This document shows positions 14,477 through 23,963 of a DNA stretch of 45,382 nt, piece after piece (the first letter of the stretch is position 1; each line of letters opens with the position of its first letter). Source of the stretch: Caulobacteraceae bacterium (GTDB lineage: Bacteria > Pseudomonadota > Alphaproteobacteria > Caulobacterales > Aquidulcibacteraceae); assembly GCA_016703335.1 (NCBI GenBank), contig JADJCG010000023.1:1-45382 (forward strand), given 5' to 3'. The notes below the pieces were generated by a model. That model was not told the DNA's origin. It worked only from the letters and a program-made list of their open reading frames with translations, and did not search any database. Position numbers and translations under genes: made by a program.

Positions 14477-16291
14477 GTGAATTGGGTGAGAGTAGCAGCG
14501 CTGGGCTTGGCGCTTTTGATCCAGCCTGCGGCGGCGCAAACCGCTGTCTCCGATCTGGAGGGTATATGGGTCGTTGAGCGCACGTATGCGCCAGTGCTGC
14601 GCGGTGAGCTTGAAGTCATGCGCGACGGCGATCTGTGGCGCGGCGCCATTGGTGGAGAGCTTGCTGAGGCGCGCAGGGAGAATGGCGCGGTCCGCTTGAT
14701 CTTCGGCAACCACGGCGCATTTCGCGGTGCGCTTGGCCGCAACGGCGCGCTGAGCGGTGTCTGGATTCAGCCAAACAGTGACGCCGAGGAGCGCGACGAT
14801 CCGACGGCGGCATCTCAATCCTTTGCATCAGAGCTAACGTTCACGCGAAACGGCCGCAACGGCTGGCGCGCGCAGGTGCACCCCCTCGACGGCCGCTTCA
14901 CTCTTTATCTGCGCGTCTTCCGCGACGCCGATGGCAATCTGATCGGCGCGTTCCGCAATCATGAGATCAACTCCAACGGCCGGGGCTCGCACTTTCGGCT
15001 GACGGAAACCGGCGACGCGCTATCGTTTCTCGCGCGGTTCGATGACGGCCGCGAAGTGAGTCACACCGCGACGCATCTGCGCGATCCCGATCGCATCCGC
15101 ATTTTCTGGCCCGATCTTGGCAGCGAGCTGGAGCTCCATCGCGCGAGCGCGGCGGAGTTAATCAACTACACACCGCGTCCGCCCGGCGAACCGGCTTACG
15201 CTTACCAACGCCCCGAGCAACTTCGCGATGGTTGGCGCACTGCACGTGCGCGAAGCGTTGGTATCGATGAGGCTGCTCTCACAACGATGGTGCAGTCGAT
15301 CATCGACGGCGATCCATCGGTACGTCGTCCAAACCTCATTCATTCCGTGCTCGTTGCGCACCGCGGGCGCTTGGTGCTGGAAGAATACTTCCACGGTTAC
15401 ACGCGAGAGACGCCGCACGATATTCGCTCGGCCGGCAAAACCTTCGCGTCGATCATGCTCGGCGCGGCGATGGAAAGTGGCGCGCCGATTGCGCCGGAAA
15501 CGCCGGTTTATCAGCTGATGGCGGGGCTTGGGCCTTTCGAAAATCCAGACCCACGCAAAGAGCATATGACGCTGGCGCATTTGCTCACGCACACGTCCGG
15601 GCTTGCCTGCAACGACAACGATGATAGCTCGCCTGGTAATGAAGGTGTGCTTTGGGGCCAGAGCAATCCGAACTTCTGGCAGTACACGTTGAATCTGCCG
15701 CAAGTATACGAGCCTGGTGAGCGCTACGCGTATTGCTCCGCCAACCTCAATCTCGTCGGCGGCGCGCTTAACGCGGCAACGCATGAATCGCTGCCTGAGC
15801 TGTTCGATCGCATCATCGCGCGACCGCTGCAGTTCGGACCGTATTATTGGAACGTGATGCCGAACGGCGAGGGCTATCTCGGCGGCGGCGCCTATCTACG
15901 GCCGCGCGATTTGCTCAAGGTCGGGCAAATGTATCTCGATGGCGGCGTGTGGCGCGGCCAGCGCGTCGTCAGCCGCGAATGGGTTGAACGATCGACGTCG
16001 CCGCGCATGCAGATCTCACCGGCGACAACTGGGCTCACCGAAGAAGAGTTTCAGAACTTCTATTCGCCGGGCGTTGATGGTTATGCTTGGCATCGCAATG
16101 GCGTGCACATGGGCAATCGCGTCGTCGAAGAATATGAAGCCAACGGCAATGGCGGCCAGTTTCTGATTGTCGTGCCTGAATACGATCTCGTCGTCGTGTT
16201 CACCGGCGGCAATTACATGCAAGGCGGAATCTGGACCCGCTGGCGCGATCAGTTCATCGGCGGCGTGCTTATTCCAGCTATAGCGGAGTGA
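14477..16291 (+). CDS. secreted beta-lactamase-fold serine hydrolase with an N-terminal extra domain
   Basis: 604 residues from a GTG start at 14477, with AAGGGGA ten bases upstream. A signal peptide ends at QPAAAQ. Residues ~25-230 form a beta-rich extra domain, and the class C beta-lactamase-like domain follows. Its nucleophile motif is SAGK (S-x-x-K), the second motif is YCSAN (Y-x-N), and HLLTHTSGL is the usual conserved turn. It fits the broad serine hydrolase group that includes esterases and D-aminopeptidases; true penicillin breakdown is not implied. It is co-transcribed with a GntR regulator. Found outside the cytoplasm. The substrate is unknown. Confidence 0.85.
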   Translation: MNWVRVAALGLALLIQPAAAQTAVSDLEGIWVVERTYAPVLRGELEVMRDGDLWRGAIGGELAEARRENGAVRLIFGNHGAFRGALGRNGALSGVWIQPNSDAEERDDPTAASQSFASELTFTRNGRNGWRAQVHPLDGRFTLYLRVFRDADGNLIGAFRNHEINSNGRGSHFRLTETGDALSFLARFDDGREVSHTATHLRDPDRIRIFWPDLGSELELHRASAAELINYTPRPPGEPAYAYQRPEQLRDGWRTARARSVGIDEAALTTMVQSIIDGDPSVRRPNLIHSVLVAHRGRLVLEEYFHGYTRETPHDIRSAGKTFASIMLGAAMESGAPIAPETPVYQLMAGLGPFENPDPRKEHMTLAHLLTHTSGLACNDNDDSSPGNEGVLWGQSNPNFWQYTLNLPQVYEPGERYAYCSANLNLVGGALNAATHESLPELFDRIIARPLQFGPYYWNVMPNGEGYLGGGAYLRPRDLLKVGQMYLDGGVWRGQRVVSREWVERSTSPRMQISPATTGLTEEEFQNFYSPGVDGYAWHRNGVHMGNRVVEEYEANGNGGQFLIVVPEYDLVVVFTGGNYMQGGIWTRWRDQFIGGVLIPAIAE

Positions 16292-16310
16292 CGCGGCTCG
16301 CTTCGACTTG

Positions 16311-16380
16311 GACAAGCTCAGGCTGACGCTGCTCTGGCAGATGTTTCTTCAGCGTCACCCTGAGCCTGTCGAAGGGCGAC
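16311..16380. repeat. REP-like intergenic palindrome, copy 1
   Basis: The left arm (16311-16330) and right arm (16351-16370) are near-perfect complements around a ~20-base loop; the right half carries the CCTGAGCCTGTCGAAGG core known from many alphaproteobacterial intergenic palindromes. A second copy lies at 34060-34130. It sits between the convergent hydrolase and trxB genes and may also act as a terminator. Confidence 0.75.
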
Positions 16381-16399
16381 GACTCCAACTGCAGCAGAA

Positions 16400-17386
16400 C
16401 TAAGCCGCCGCGCCAGCTTTCGCGCGGGCGTGGTCGAGTTCGAGGTTGGAGAGATATTTCTCGGCTTCGAGCGCAGCCATGCAGCCGAGACCGGCGGCAG
16501 TGACGGCCTGGCGATACGTATCGTCGGCGACATCGCCCGCAGCGTAGACGCCCGGAATATTCGTCTCAGTCGTGCCTGGCTTCACGACGATGTAGCCGTT
16601 GTCCTTCATCGTGATCTGCCCCGTGAAGAGCTCGGTCGCCGGCGCGTGGCCGATGGCGACAAACACGCCGTCGAGCTTGCGCTCTTCCATGGCGCCAGTT
16701 TTCATGTTCTTGATCACGATGCCGGTGACGCCCTTGGGCTCTTCCGTGCCTGCGATCTCTTCGAGCGCGCTATCCCACACCACCTCGATGCTCGGGTGAT
16801 TGAAGAGGCGCTCTTGCAGAACCTTCTCAGCCTTCAGCGAGTCACGGCGGTGGATCAGCGTCACCTTGCTCGCGAGGTGGGCGAGGTAGAGCGCTTCTTC
16901 GACAGCGCTGTTGCCGCCGCCGATGACCGCGACTTCCTTGCCGCGATAGAAGAAGCCATCGCACGTCGCACAGGCGCTGACGCCGAAGCCTTGGAATTTG
17001 TGTTCGCTCGGCAGGCCGAGCCACTTCGCTTGCGCGCCTGTCGCGATGATAAGCGCGTCGGCGAGATAAACTTGGCCGCTATCGCCAGTGAGCTTGAACG
17101 GGCGCTGATCCAGCTCCGCCTTCACGATGATGTCTTCGACCATCTCGGTGCCGACGTGCTTTGCCTGCGCGCGCATCTGCTCCATCAGCCAGGGGCCCTG
17201 GATGGTGTCGGCGAAGCCGGGATAGTTTTCGACGTCTGTCGTGATGGTCAGCTGACCGCCAGGTTGCAGACCCGCAATCAGCAGGGGCTTGCGCATGGCG
17301 CGCGCGGCGTAGATCGCGGCCGTGTAGCCGGCGGGGCCGGAGCCGATGATGACGATCGGGGCGTGGCGGGCGGCGTTTGAGGTCAT
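16400..17386 (-). CDS. trxB: thioredoxin-disulfide reductase
   Basis: 328 residues; a flavoenzyme that reduces thioredoxin with NADPH in the cytoplasm. Seen are the FAD-binding GSGPAGYTAAIYAARA, the redox-active SACATCDGFFY (CxxC, near residue 147), the NADPH-binding GGGNSAVEEALYLA, and the C-terminal FAD motif GVYAAGDVADDTYRQ. Length fits the family, with a short Ala-rich C-terminal extension. The ATG at 17386 is used because the homology begins right after it; the longer frame to 17668 runs through the upstream intergenic region and into the response-regulator gene. Confidence 0.95.
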   Translation of the reverse strand: MTSNAARHAPIVIIGSGPAGYTAAIYAARAMRKPLLIAGLQPGGQLTITTDVENYPGFADTIQGPWLMEQMRAQAKHVGTEMVEDIIVKAELDQRPFKLTGDSGQVYLADALIIATGAQAKWLGLPSEHKFQGFGVSACATCDGFFYRGKEVAVIGGGNSAVEEALYLAHLASKVTLIHRRDSLKAEKVLQERLFNHPSIEVVWDSALEEIAGTEEPKGVTGIVIKNMKTGAMEERKLDGVFVAIGHAPATELFTGQITMKDNGYIVVKPGTTETNIPGVYAAGDVADDTYRQAVTAAGLGCMAALEAEKYLSNLELDHARAKAGAAA

Positions 17387-17556
17387 GTGCGGCTCATGCA
17401 GGGATTCGATGTCCCCCAATATGGCGTTGGCGCAGCCGCTTCGGAAGCGCCGCCGATGCCGTGGCTGCCATAGCGAAATGCCGCTGAGGACCGGAATTGC
17501 CACTGCCTTGTCCACAGCTATGCTGTCCGATAGGGGACAGGGACAGCTAACGGGGC

Positions 17557-17916
17557 GTGCTGCAGTTGCGGAAGATTTTGGTCGTCGAGGATGACGCGCT
17601 GATTGCCATGGAACTTGGCGAGCGCTTGTCGGACATGGGTTACGAGGTGGTCGGGCCGGCGCATTCAATCGCCGAGGCCGATGCTTTGCTTGAGCGCCAG
17701 ACGCCGGACGCTGCCCTGCTCGATGCGAGCCTGGCTGGCGGCGCTTCTAGCGTGCCATTGGGGATCAAGCTTCACGCCAAGGGCGTTCGCGTCGCGTTTT
17801 GCACCGGCTACGACAAAGTGAAAGACGCGCCGCCTGAATTGGCCAAAGCGCCGGTGTTCACAAAGCCGGTCAGTGACGCTGACCTTCGCGCCGGCCTGGA
17901 AAAGCTGCTCGCTTAA
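17557..17916 (+). CDS. single-domain response regulator (receiver)
   Basis: 119 residues that form one CheY-like receiver domain. Acidic pair VVEDDALIAMEL near the start, phospho-acceptor D in PDAALLDASL (about residue 52-54), and the conserved Lys in VFTKPVSDADL. No output domain is present, so it works by protein contact, as in phosphorelays. The GTG at 17557 is the start. It is divergent from trxB, and its TAA stop interlocks with the stop of the convergent ELM1-type gene (TTAA, 17913-17916). No partner kinase is seen in the window. Confidence 0.85.
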   Translation: MLQLRKILVVEDDALIAMELGERLSDMGYEVVGPAHSIAEADALLERQTPDAALLDASLAGGASSVPLGIKLHAKGVRVAFCTGYDKVKDAPPELAKAPVFTKPVSDADLRAGLEKLLA

Positions 17917-18920
17917 CTCGCGCGCGTGCGCGCCGCCCACGCCGTTAGAACCGCGGACGCTGCGCGGTCGGTTTCCAGTAGCGGCGGATAGGACCACGTT
18001 TCGAATTTGCCGTTGAACGGCCGTGCGCAACCGCGCCGCGCCAAGCTTTGGTGAAACTTCGCAAGTTTGCCGAGCTGACCATCGACCGTGAGAATGTGCA
18101 CTGGCTTGCCCGTCGCTGCCGCTTCGGTGGCCATGTTCACGCTATCGGCGGTGACGAAGATATGGTCGGCGACGCCGAGAATTGCGGGATAGGGGTTGGC
18201 GCCTTCGTCTTCGTAGAAGATTGCGCAGTGCGGGGCGAGCAAAGTGCGAAACTGCATACGGGCCGCGCGGCTGGTGCGCCGCGACAGCGTGACCATCAAG
18301 CTGCCGCCGGTTTCGCGCTGAACTGCCGTCAGCGAGTGCGAAATTTCCCGTGCGCGATCGGCCGATATGTCCTGACGCTTGGATTTTCCGCCAATCAGGA
18401 TCGCAAAGCGCGGCGACGGCAGCTCTTCCAAATTCGCCGGTTTGTACTCTGAAACCGCGCGTTCCAGGCGTTCCGCCGTGATCCGATTGCACGCGCCAAC
18501 GATCGGCAAGACATTCTGACCTTCGAGGCCATCGTGCAGTGGCGGGATGACGACATCGAACTCGCGCGGGTTCACGCGCGGGTCCTGCAGCTGCACGACG
18601 AAGGTCTTGCCGTTCGACCATTCACGCACGCCCATGGCGAATGGAATCGATGCACGGCCGCAGCCGATGAAGACATCCGGCCACGGCCCTTGGATCGGAT
18701 CGGAGTCAATCGAGAGCGCGTGCTTAGGGGCGGGCACGAAACCCGCGGGTAGCCAGCTATAGGGTGTGCGAATACGCACGCGTTTGGTCGTCAGCGAAAT
18801 GGGCGCGCGGCGCGCAATGGCTTCAGCCAGCCCGAGCGCTTGCGCTTCGATGCCGGCGCGACCGTCCGTGACAATCCAGACGTTCAGAGGCTCTGCGGGC
18901 TGATAGCCAGCACTTCGCAT
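17913..18920 (-). CDS. ELM1-family protein (predicted nucleoside-diphosphate-sugar-related)
   Basis: 335 residues. Features of the family are VWIVTDGRAGIEAQALGLAEA at the N-terminus, FIGCGRASIPFA, VQLQDPRVNPREFDVVIPPLHDGL, and a C-terminal HIFVTADSVNMATEAAATGKPVHIL that looks like a sugar-nucleotide-binding GT-B fold. The name comes from a plant mitochondrial fission protein; the bacterial role is not established, though an envelope glycan role is often proposed. It is third on the minus strand after carB and greA (23-base gap to greA). Confidence 0.85.
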   Translation of the reverse strand: MRSAGYQPAEPLNVWIVTDGRAGIEAQALGLAEAIARRAPISLTTKRVRIRTPYSWLPAGFVPAPKHALSIDSDPIQGPWPDVFIGCGRASIPFAMGVREWSNGKTFVVQLQDPRVNPREFDVVIPPLHDGLEGQNVLPIVGACNRITAERLERAVSEYKPANLEELPSPRFAILIGGKSKRQDISADRAREISHSLTAVQRETGGSLMVTLSRRTSRAARMQFRTLLAPHCAIFYEDEGANPYPAILGVADHIFVTADSVNMATEAAATGKPVHILTVDGQLGKLAKFHQSLARRGCARPFNGKFETWSYPPLLETDRAASAVLTAWAARTRAS

Positions 18921-18943
18921 TCAGCCCCCGCCCGGCTCAAGTG

Positions 18944-19417
18944 TCAGAGGTACTTCACCTTGGTGATCTCGTAGGACTTCGGCCCACCAGGCGCCATCAC
19001 CTCGATGACGTCGCCTTCTTCCTTGCCGATGAGCGCGCGCGCGATCGGGGAGGTGATCGAGATTTTGCCACCCTTCACGTCGGACTCGTCTTCGCCAACG
19101 ATCTTGTATTTGGCTTTGGTGCCGGAATCCTCGTCGAGCAGGTTCACGGTGGCGCCGAACTTCACCTGCTTGCCCGAGAGCTTCGAGATGTCGATGATCT
19201 GCGCGCGCGCGATCTTGTCCTCAAGCTCGGCGACCCGGCCCTCGATAAAGGATTGGCGCTCTTTCGCCGCATGATATTCGGCGTTTTCGGAGAGGTCGCC
19301 GTGGGCGCGCGCTTCCGCGATCGCCTGGATTACCGCTGGGCGTTCTTCCGTCTTGAGACGCTTTAGCTCTGCGTCGAGGGCGGTGTAACCCTCGGCGGTC
19401 ATTGGGATTTTTTCCAT
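18944..19417 (-). CDS. greA: transcription elongation factor GreA
   Basis: 157 residues. The N-terminal coiled coil (MEKIPMTAEGYTALDAELKRLK) carries the acidic tip ENAEYHAAKERQ, which enters the RNA polymerase secondary channel and stimulates transcript cleavage. The C-terminal FKBP-like domain contains ISITSPIARALIGKEEGDVIEV. Length and motifs are canonical. It lies 58 bases after carB and 23 before the ELM1-type gene; co-transcription is likely. Confidence 0.95.
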   Translation of the reverse strand: MEKIPMTAEGYTALDAELKRLKTEERPAVIQAIAEARAHGDLSENAEYHAAKERQSFIEGRVAELEDKIARAQIIDISKLSGKQVKFGATVNLLDEDSGTKAKYKIVGEDESDVKGGKISITSPIARALIGKEEGDVIEVMAPGGPKSYEITKVKYL

Positions 19418-19475
19418 GGGTGTGGTGTAAAAGTCCGTTTAGGATAAGGAAATCTGGGTCCGATCCGGCCTGACG

Positions 19476-22400
19476 TCAAGCATAGGCTTGAAGCGCCCGA
19501 ACGCCTAGAGGCGCCCCCGATTTGAGTAATCGAATGGCCTGCATGGCCGCCCGAGCGCCCGACACCGTTGTATAATAGGGGATGTTCTGCACCAGCGCAG
19601 TGCGACGGATCGATTGGCTGTCCCGGTGAGATTGGGCGCCTTCGGTCGTGTTGAACAGCAATTGGACCTCGCCGTTCTTCATCGCGTCGACGATGTGCGG
19701 GCGCCCTTCGGCGACCTTGTTGGTCTTCTGGATCGTCAGGCCCTGCTCGATGAGGTAATCGGCGGTGCCCCCGGTCGCCATCACCGTGAAGCCCAGCTCG
19801 ATCAGATCTTTGGCGACGGGGATCATGGCCGGCTTGTCGGCATTCTTGACCGAGATGAAGCAGCAGCCCGCGACTGGCAGATTGATGCCCGAGGCGATCT
19901 GGCTCTTGGCGAACGCAGCGACGAAGCTCTCGTCCAGGCCCATGACTTCACCCGTCGAGCGCATCTCTGGACCAAGCACCGGATCGACACCGGGGAAGCG
20001 CGCGAACGGGAAAACAGCTTCCTTCACGGCGACATGCTTCTTCGACGGCCGATCAAGCTTCAGCTCTTTCAGTTTTACGGCGGCCATCACCTTTGCCGCC
20101 GCCGCTGCGATCGGGCGGCTGATCGCCTTGGCAACAAACGGCGCCGTGCGTGAGGCGCGCGGATTAGCTTCGAGGATGAAGATCTCATCGTCTTTCACGG
20201 CGAACTGAATGTTGATCAGGCCGCGTACGTCGAGCGCGAGCGCGAGCGTCTTCGTCTGCGCTTCGATCTCATCGATCAGCCTTTTCGGCAGCGAGTAGGG
20301 CGGCAAGGCGCAGGCGCTGTCGCCAGAGTGCACGCCCGCTTCCTCGATGTGTTCCATGACGCCGGCGACGAAGACGTCTTCGCCATCGCAAATGGCATCA
20401 ACGTCGACTTCGATCGCGTCGCGGAGATAGCGATCAACCAGCAGCGGCTTCTTCTCAGAGACCGCAAGCTCGCTTGGTCCGCCGAGCGCACGCGTGATGC
20501 GCGTGACGTATTCTTCCAGCTCGCCCTCGTTTTGGACGATCTGCATTGCAAGGCCGCCGAGCACGTAGCTCGGGCGGAGCATGACCGGATAGCCGAGCTT
20601 GGCAGCGCGAGCGCGAGCGGCGTCTAAAGATGCGGCGATCGTGTTGTCGGGTTGCTTCAAGCCGATCTTGCGCAGCAAAGCTTGGAAGCGATCGCGATCT
20701 TCGGCGAGGTCGATCGCGTCAACGCTGGTGCCGAGGATCGGCGCGCCTTCATCGGCCAGCGGCTGCGCCAGCTTGAGCGGCGTTTGGCCGCCAAACTGCA
20801 CGATGAGGCCTTGAACCGTGCCGCGCGACTTTTCAGTCTCGACGATTTCGAGAACGTCTTCTGTCGTTAGCGGTTCGAAGTAGAGGCGATCCGACGTGTC
20901 GTAGTCGGTCGACACGGTTTCCGGGTTGCAATTGACCATGATCGACTCGACGCCGATCTCCGCGCACGCGAACGCAGCGTGGCAGCAGCAATAGTCGAAC
21001 TCGATGCCTTGGCCGATGCGGTTCGGCCCGCCGCCGAGGATGATGATCTTCTGGCGATCAGTCGGCTCGGACTCGCATTCGGCTTGATCCTGCCCGTAGG
21101 CCGGAAATTCGTAGGTCGAATACATGTACGGCGTCGTCGCGCGGAATTCGGCGGCGCAGCTGTCGATGCGCTTGTATTGCGGACGCACGCCAAGCTTACG
21201 GCGCGCCGCACGCACATCGCGCTCGCGGCCGCCCGTGAGCTTGGCGAGGCGCGCGTCGGAGAATCCCTGCGCCTTCAGCGCCCGGAACGTCACCGCATCC
21301 TTCGGCAGGCCCTCGGCACGAATTTCCGCTTCTTTGGCGATGATTTCCGCGATTTGGCGCACGAACCACGGATCGTAGTGCGACGCCGCGCAAATCTCTT
21401 CAACGCTCAACCCGCGTCGCAAAGCTTCCGCGCACACCAGCAAGCGATCAGCCTTTGGCGTCACCAACCGCGCGCGCACAGCAGCGCGGCCCTGATCTTC
21501 GTCCGAAGCGCCCTCGATCTGAATCTCATCGAGGCCAGTCAGTCCCGTATCCAGCGAGCGCAGCGCCTTTTGCAGTGACTCCTGGAACGTCCGCCCAATC
21601 GCCATCGCTTCGCCGACCGACTTCATCGAGGTCGTCAGCGTTGTGTCTGAGCCTTGGAAACGTTCGAACGCGAAGCGCGGAATTTTGGTGACGACATAGT
21701 CGATCGTTGGTTCGAACGACGCCGGCATCGCGCCGCCAGTAATGTCATTGGCGATTTCGTCGAGCGTGTAGCCGATGGCGCACTTGGCCGCGACCTTCGC
21801 AATCGGGAAGCCGGTCGCTTTCGACGCCAAAGCAGACGACCGCGATACGCGCGGGTTCATCTCGATGACGACCATACGTCCGTCGCGCGGGTTCACTGCG
21901 AACTGAACGTTTGAGCCGCCGGTCTCGACTCCGATTTCACGCAGCACCGCGATGCTCGCATTGCGCATGATCTGATATTCGCGGTCGCTCAGCGTCAGCG
22001 CGGGGGCGACGGTGATCGAGTCACCCGTGTGCACGCCCATAGGATCGATGTTTTCGATCGAGCAGATGATGATGCAATTGTCCGCCTTATCGCGGACGAC
22101 TTCCATTTCATACTCTTTCCAGCCGATGATGCTTTCTTCGACCAGAATCTCTGTGATCGGCGAGTGCGCCAAGCCGCGCTCGACGATCTCTTTGAACTCT
22201 TCAACATTATAAGCGACGCCGCCGCCTAGGCCGCCCAGCGTGAGTGAAGGGCGGATGATCGATGGAAGTTGCACGTGATCGAGCGCCGACAGTGCCTCTT
22301 CCATCGTATTGCAGAGCCGCGAGCGTGGGCTTTCTAATCCAATCTTGTCCATCGCATCGCGGAATTTCATCCGGTGTTCGGCCTTCTCGATGACCTCAGC

Positions 22401-22757
22401 ATTAGCGCCAATCATCTCGACGCCGTGCTTCTTCAGAACACCCGTGCGCTCCAAGGTGAGCGCGCAATTCAGAGCCGTCTGTCCGCCCATTGTCGGCAGC
22501 AGCGCATCCGGCTTTTCCTTCTCAATAATCTTCTCGACCATTTCGGGCGTGATCGGCTCGATGTAGGTCGCGTCCGCCAGGCCCGGATCGGTCATGATCG
22601 TGGCCGGGTTGGAGTTGACCAGGATGACGCGATAGCCCTCGGCCTTCAGGACCTTGACCGCTTGCACGCCGGAATAATCGAACTCGCACGCCTGGCCGAT
22701 AATGATCGGCCCGGCTCCAATGATCAGGATCGAGTTGATGTCAGTACGTTTCGGCAT
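19476..22757 (-). CDS. carB: carbamoyl-phosphate synthase large subunit
   Basis: 1093 residues, full length. Two homologous synthetase halves are visible: MPKRTDINSILIIGAGPIIIGQACEF at the start and the repeat IILGGGPNRIGQGIEFDYCC at about residue 575. ATP-grasp motifs follow in each half (EYEMEVVRDKADNCIIICSIEN; VDVDAICDGEDVFVAGVMEHIEEAG). A C-terminal MGS-type allosteric domain (TVMATGGTADYLIEQG) ends the protein. It makes carbamoyl phosphate for pyrimidine and arginine synthesis with the CarA glutaminase subunit, which is not in this window. greA follows on the same strand. Confidence 0.97.
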   Translation of the reverse strand: MPKRTDINSILIIGAGPIIIGQACEFDYSGVQAVKVLKAEGYRVILVNSNPATIMTDPGLADATYIEPITPEMVEKIIEKEKPDALLPTMGGQTALNCALTLERTGVLKKHGVEMIGANAEVIEKAEHRMKFRDAMDKIGLESPRSRLCNTMEEALSALDHVQLPSIIRPSLTLGGLGGGVAYNVEEFKEIVERGLAHSPITEILVEESIIGWKEYEMEVVRDKADNCIIICSIENIDPMGVHTGDSITVAPALTLSDREYQIMRNASIAVLREIGVETGGSNVQFAVNPRDGRMVVIEMNPRVSRSSALASKATGFPIAKVAAKCAIGYTLDEIANDITGGAMPASFEPTIDYVVTKIPRFAFERFQGSDTTLTTSMKSVGEAMAIGRTFQESLQKALRSLDTGLTGLDEIQIEGASDEDQGRAAVRARLVTPKADRLLVCAEALRRGLSVEEICAASHYDPWFVRQIAEIIAKEAEIRAEGLPKDAVTFRALKAQGFSDARLAKLTGGRERDVRAARRKLGVRPQYKRIDSCAAEFRATTPYMYSTYEFPAYGQDQAECESEPTDRQKIIILGGGPNRIGQGIEFDYCCCHAAFACAEIGVESIMVNCNPETVSTDYDTSDRLYFEPLTTEDVLEIVETEKSRGTVQGLIVQFGGQTPLKLAQPLADEGAPILGTSVDAIDLAEDRDRFQALLRKIGLKQPDNTIAASLDAARARAAKLGYPVMLRPSYVLGGLAMQIVQNEGELEEYVTRITRALGGPSELAVSEKKPLLVDRYLRDAIEVDVDAICDGEDVFVAGVMEHIEEAGVHSGDSACALPPYSLPKRLIDEIEAQTKTLALALDVRGLINIQFAVKDDEIFILEANPRASRTAPFVAKAISRPIAAAAAKVMAAVKLKELKLDRPSKKHVAVKEAVFPFARFPGVDPVLGPEMRSTGEVMGLDESFVAAFAKSQIASGINLPVAGCCFISVKNADKPAMIPVAKDLIELGFTVMATGGTADYLIEQGLTIQKTNKVAEGRPHIVDAMKNGEVQLLFNTTEGAQSHRDSQSIRRTALVQNIPYYTTVSGARAAMQAIRLLKSGAPLGVRALQAYA

Positions 22758-22875
22758 GCGTCTCCGCCCGCTTCATGCGGCCTAAGAATCGATCCTTCCG
22801 GGGATCACGCGTGATTAGGGCAAGGGACGGGGAGGGACAAGCCTGCGCCTGTGCAGCGCAGGCTTGTTCTGAGGG

Positions 22876-23760
22876 TTAGGCGGCCGCTGTCTGTGCGGCA
22901 GGCGCCGATGGACGCTGGATAAGCAGCGTGACGAGCGCGCCTACCGCGAGCGCCACGAAGCCGCCGATGCCGACGATGCCGTTCCATGGGAAGGTTGGCG
23001 TCGAGATCGCCGCGATCGTGAGTCCGCCAATTGCGTTGAACGTACCGTGGAAAAGTCCGGCGGCCCACACCGAACCGCTGCGCTCGCGCACCAAGGTAAT
23101 GATCGGCGTTAGCAGCATGCAGAACACCACGAAAAGGCCGAGGCCGAGCGCGCGGTCATCTGGATAGTTCAAGCCGAAGAAGAAGATCGCAGGCGCGTGC
23201 CAGATGCCCCAGATGGCGCCGGTGGCGAGCGAGGTGCGCCAGAAACCACTCGGGCGCCACAGGCCATAGAGATAGCCACGCCAGCCGAGTTCCTCTGTGA
23301 ATGTCAGGATCGGCATGTTGATGAGCGCGCCGAACACCACGCCCATGCAGACGATGAACCACGTGCTCGTCGCAAACGCCGGCGCTTGCGATATGTCCTG
23401 CCCTTGCGCCTCTGCCGCCGCGCGCACGCCTGCGCCGATGTCGACATAGCCATGGTCCGAAAGCAGGATCGTCGCTGCAACTGATCCGACGCCGACCAGG
23501 ATTGGAATGAGCCACGCCAAAATCCACCAGAGGTTCGGCTTGAAGTGAAGGCCCAGCGCATTGCTCCGCTCGCCTTTCTTCTCAAACGCAAAAGCGCAGA
23601 TCAGGGCGGAGATGGCGGGCCCGGTCATCATTGCCGCCAGGATTGGCGCGGCGAGCATCGGGTTCTGCGAAAGACCCGCGACGTGCGCGCCGATCACGAT
23701 GGCCCAGCTGATCGCGAACGCGAGGCCTAAGAAGATGATGGACTTATTGGTCGTGGACAT
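22876..23760 (-). CDS. CPBP-family intramembrane metalloprotease, SPFH operon
   Basis: 294 residues with about seven to eight hydrophobic helices. The Abi/CAAX-protease motifs are present: EELGWRGYL (EExxxR), WGIWHAP (second motif with His) and LFHGTFNAIGG (FHxxxN-like). CPBP enzymes are membrane-embedded proteases with roles from prenyl-protein processing to bacteriocin self-immunity. The ATG at 23760 is used; GGGGGTGAG precedes it. Its start overlaps the stop of the RHH gene (TGA/ATG share one base), so the two are translationally coupled and stand in an SPFH-RHH-CPBP order. An Ala-rich tail ends the protein. Confidence 0.88.
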   Translation of the reverse strand: MSTTNKSIIFLGLAFAISWAIVIGAHVAGLSQNPMLAAPILAAMMTGPAISALICAFAFEKKGERSNALGLHFKPNLWWILAWLIPILVGVGSVAATILLSDHGYVDIGAGVRAAAEAQGQDISQAPAFATSTWFIVCMGVVFGALINMPILTFTEELGWRGYLYGLWRPSGFWRTSLATGAIWGIWHAPAIFFFGLNYPDDRALGLGLFVVFCMLLTPIITLVRERSGSVWAAGLFHGTFNAIGGLTIAAISTPTFPWNGIVGIGGFVALAVGALVTLLIQRPSAPAAQTAAA

Positions 23761-23957
23761 CACTCACCCCCGTTGTTGCTATTGTCTTCCGTCGTCGATT
23801 TTTCGTTGAGTTTCACGCCCCGCGCGCGCAGTGCTTCGCGCAGCAGAAACTCGATTTCCGCGTTGACGCTGCGCAGATCGGCGTTCGCCAAGCGGGCGAT
23901 CGCATCGTGCAGCGCCGGATCGAGCCTGAGCGCGAAGGCTTTGCGTTCGGACGGCAT
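23760..23957 (-). CDS. ribbon-helix-helix (Arc/HicB-like) DNA-binding protein
   Basis: 65 residues. MPSERKAFALRLDPALHDAIARLA followed by RSVNAEIEFLLREAL is the strand-helix-helix of Arc-type proteins, with the beta strand near residues 6-13 contacting DNA. The C-terminal ~20 residues are polar (NEKSTTEDNSNNGGE) and probably disordered. It sits between the SPFH gene (6-base gap) and the CPBP gene (overlap), so it is most likely the operon's own repressor. Palindromes in front of the SPFH gene are candidate binding sites. HicB-like antitoxins have the same fold, but no toxin is adjacent. Confidence 0.8.
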   Translation of the reverse strand: MPSERKAFALRLDPALHDAIARLANADLRSVNAEIEFLLREALRARGVKLNEKSTTEDNSNNGGE

Positions 23958-23963
23958 GGGCGC

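Noticed and set aside
14477..16291. True class C beta-lactamase resistance gene
   Set aside because: The SxxK and YxN motifs occur in many serine hydrolases, the length and N-terminal extra domain do not fit AmpC, and no AmpR gene is adjacent.
16430..17380. 316-residue plus-strand ORF over trxB
   Set aside because: It is the antisense shadow of trxB, with no ribosome site and an Arg/Asp/His-rich composition typical of antisense frames.
23760..23957. HicA/HicB toxin-antitoxin pair
   Set aside because: The ribbon-helix-helix protein has no adjacent HicA-type or other toxin gene; both neighbours are membrane proteins.
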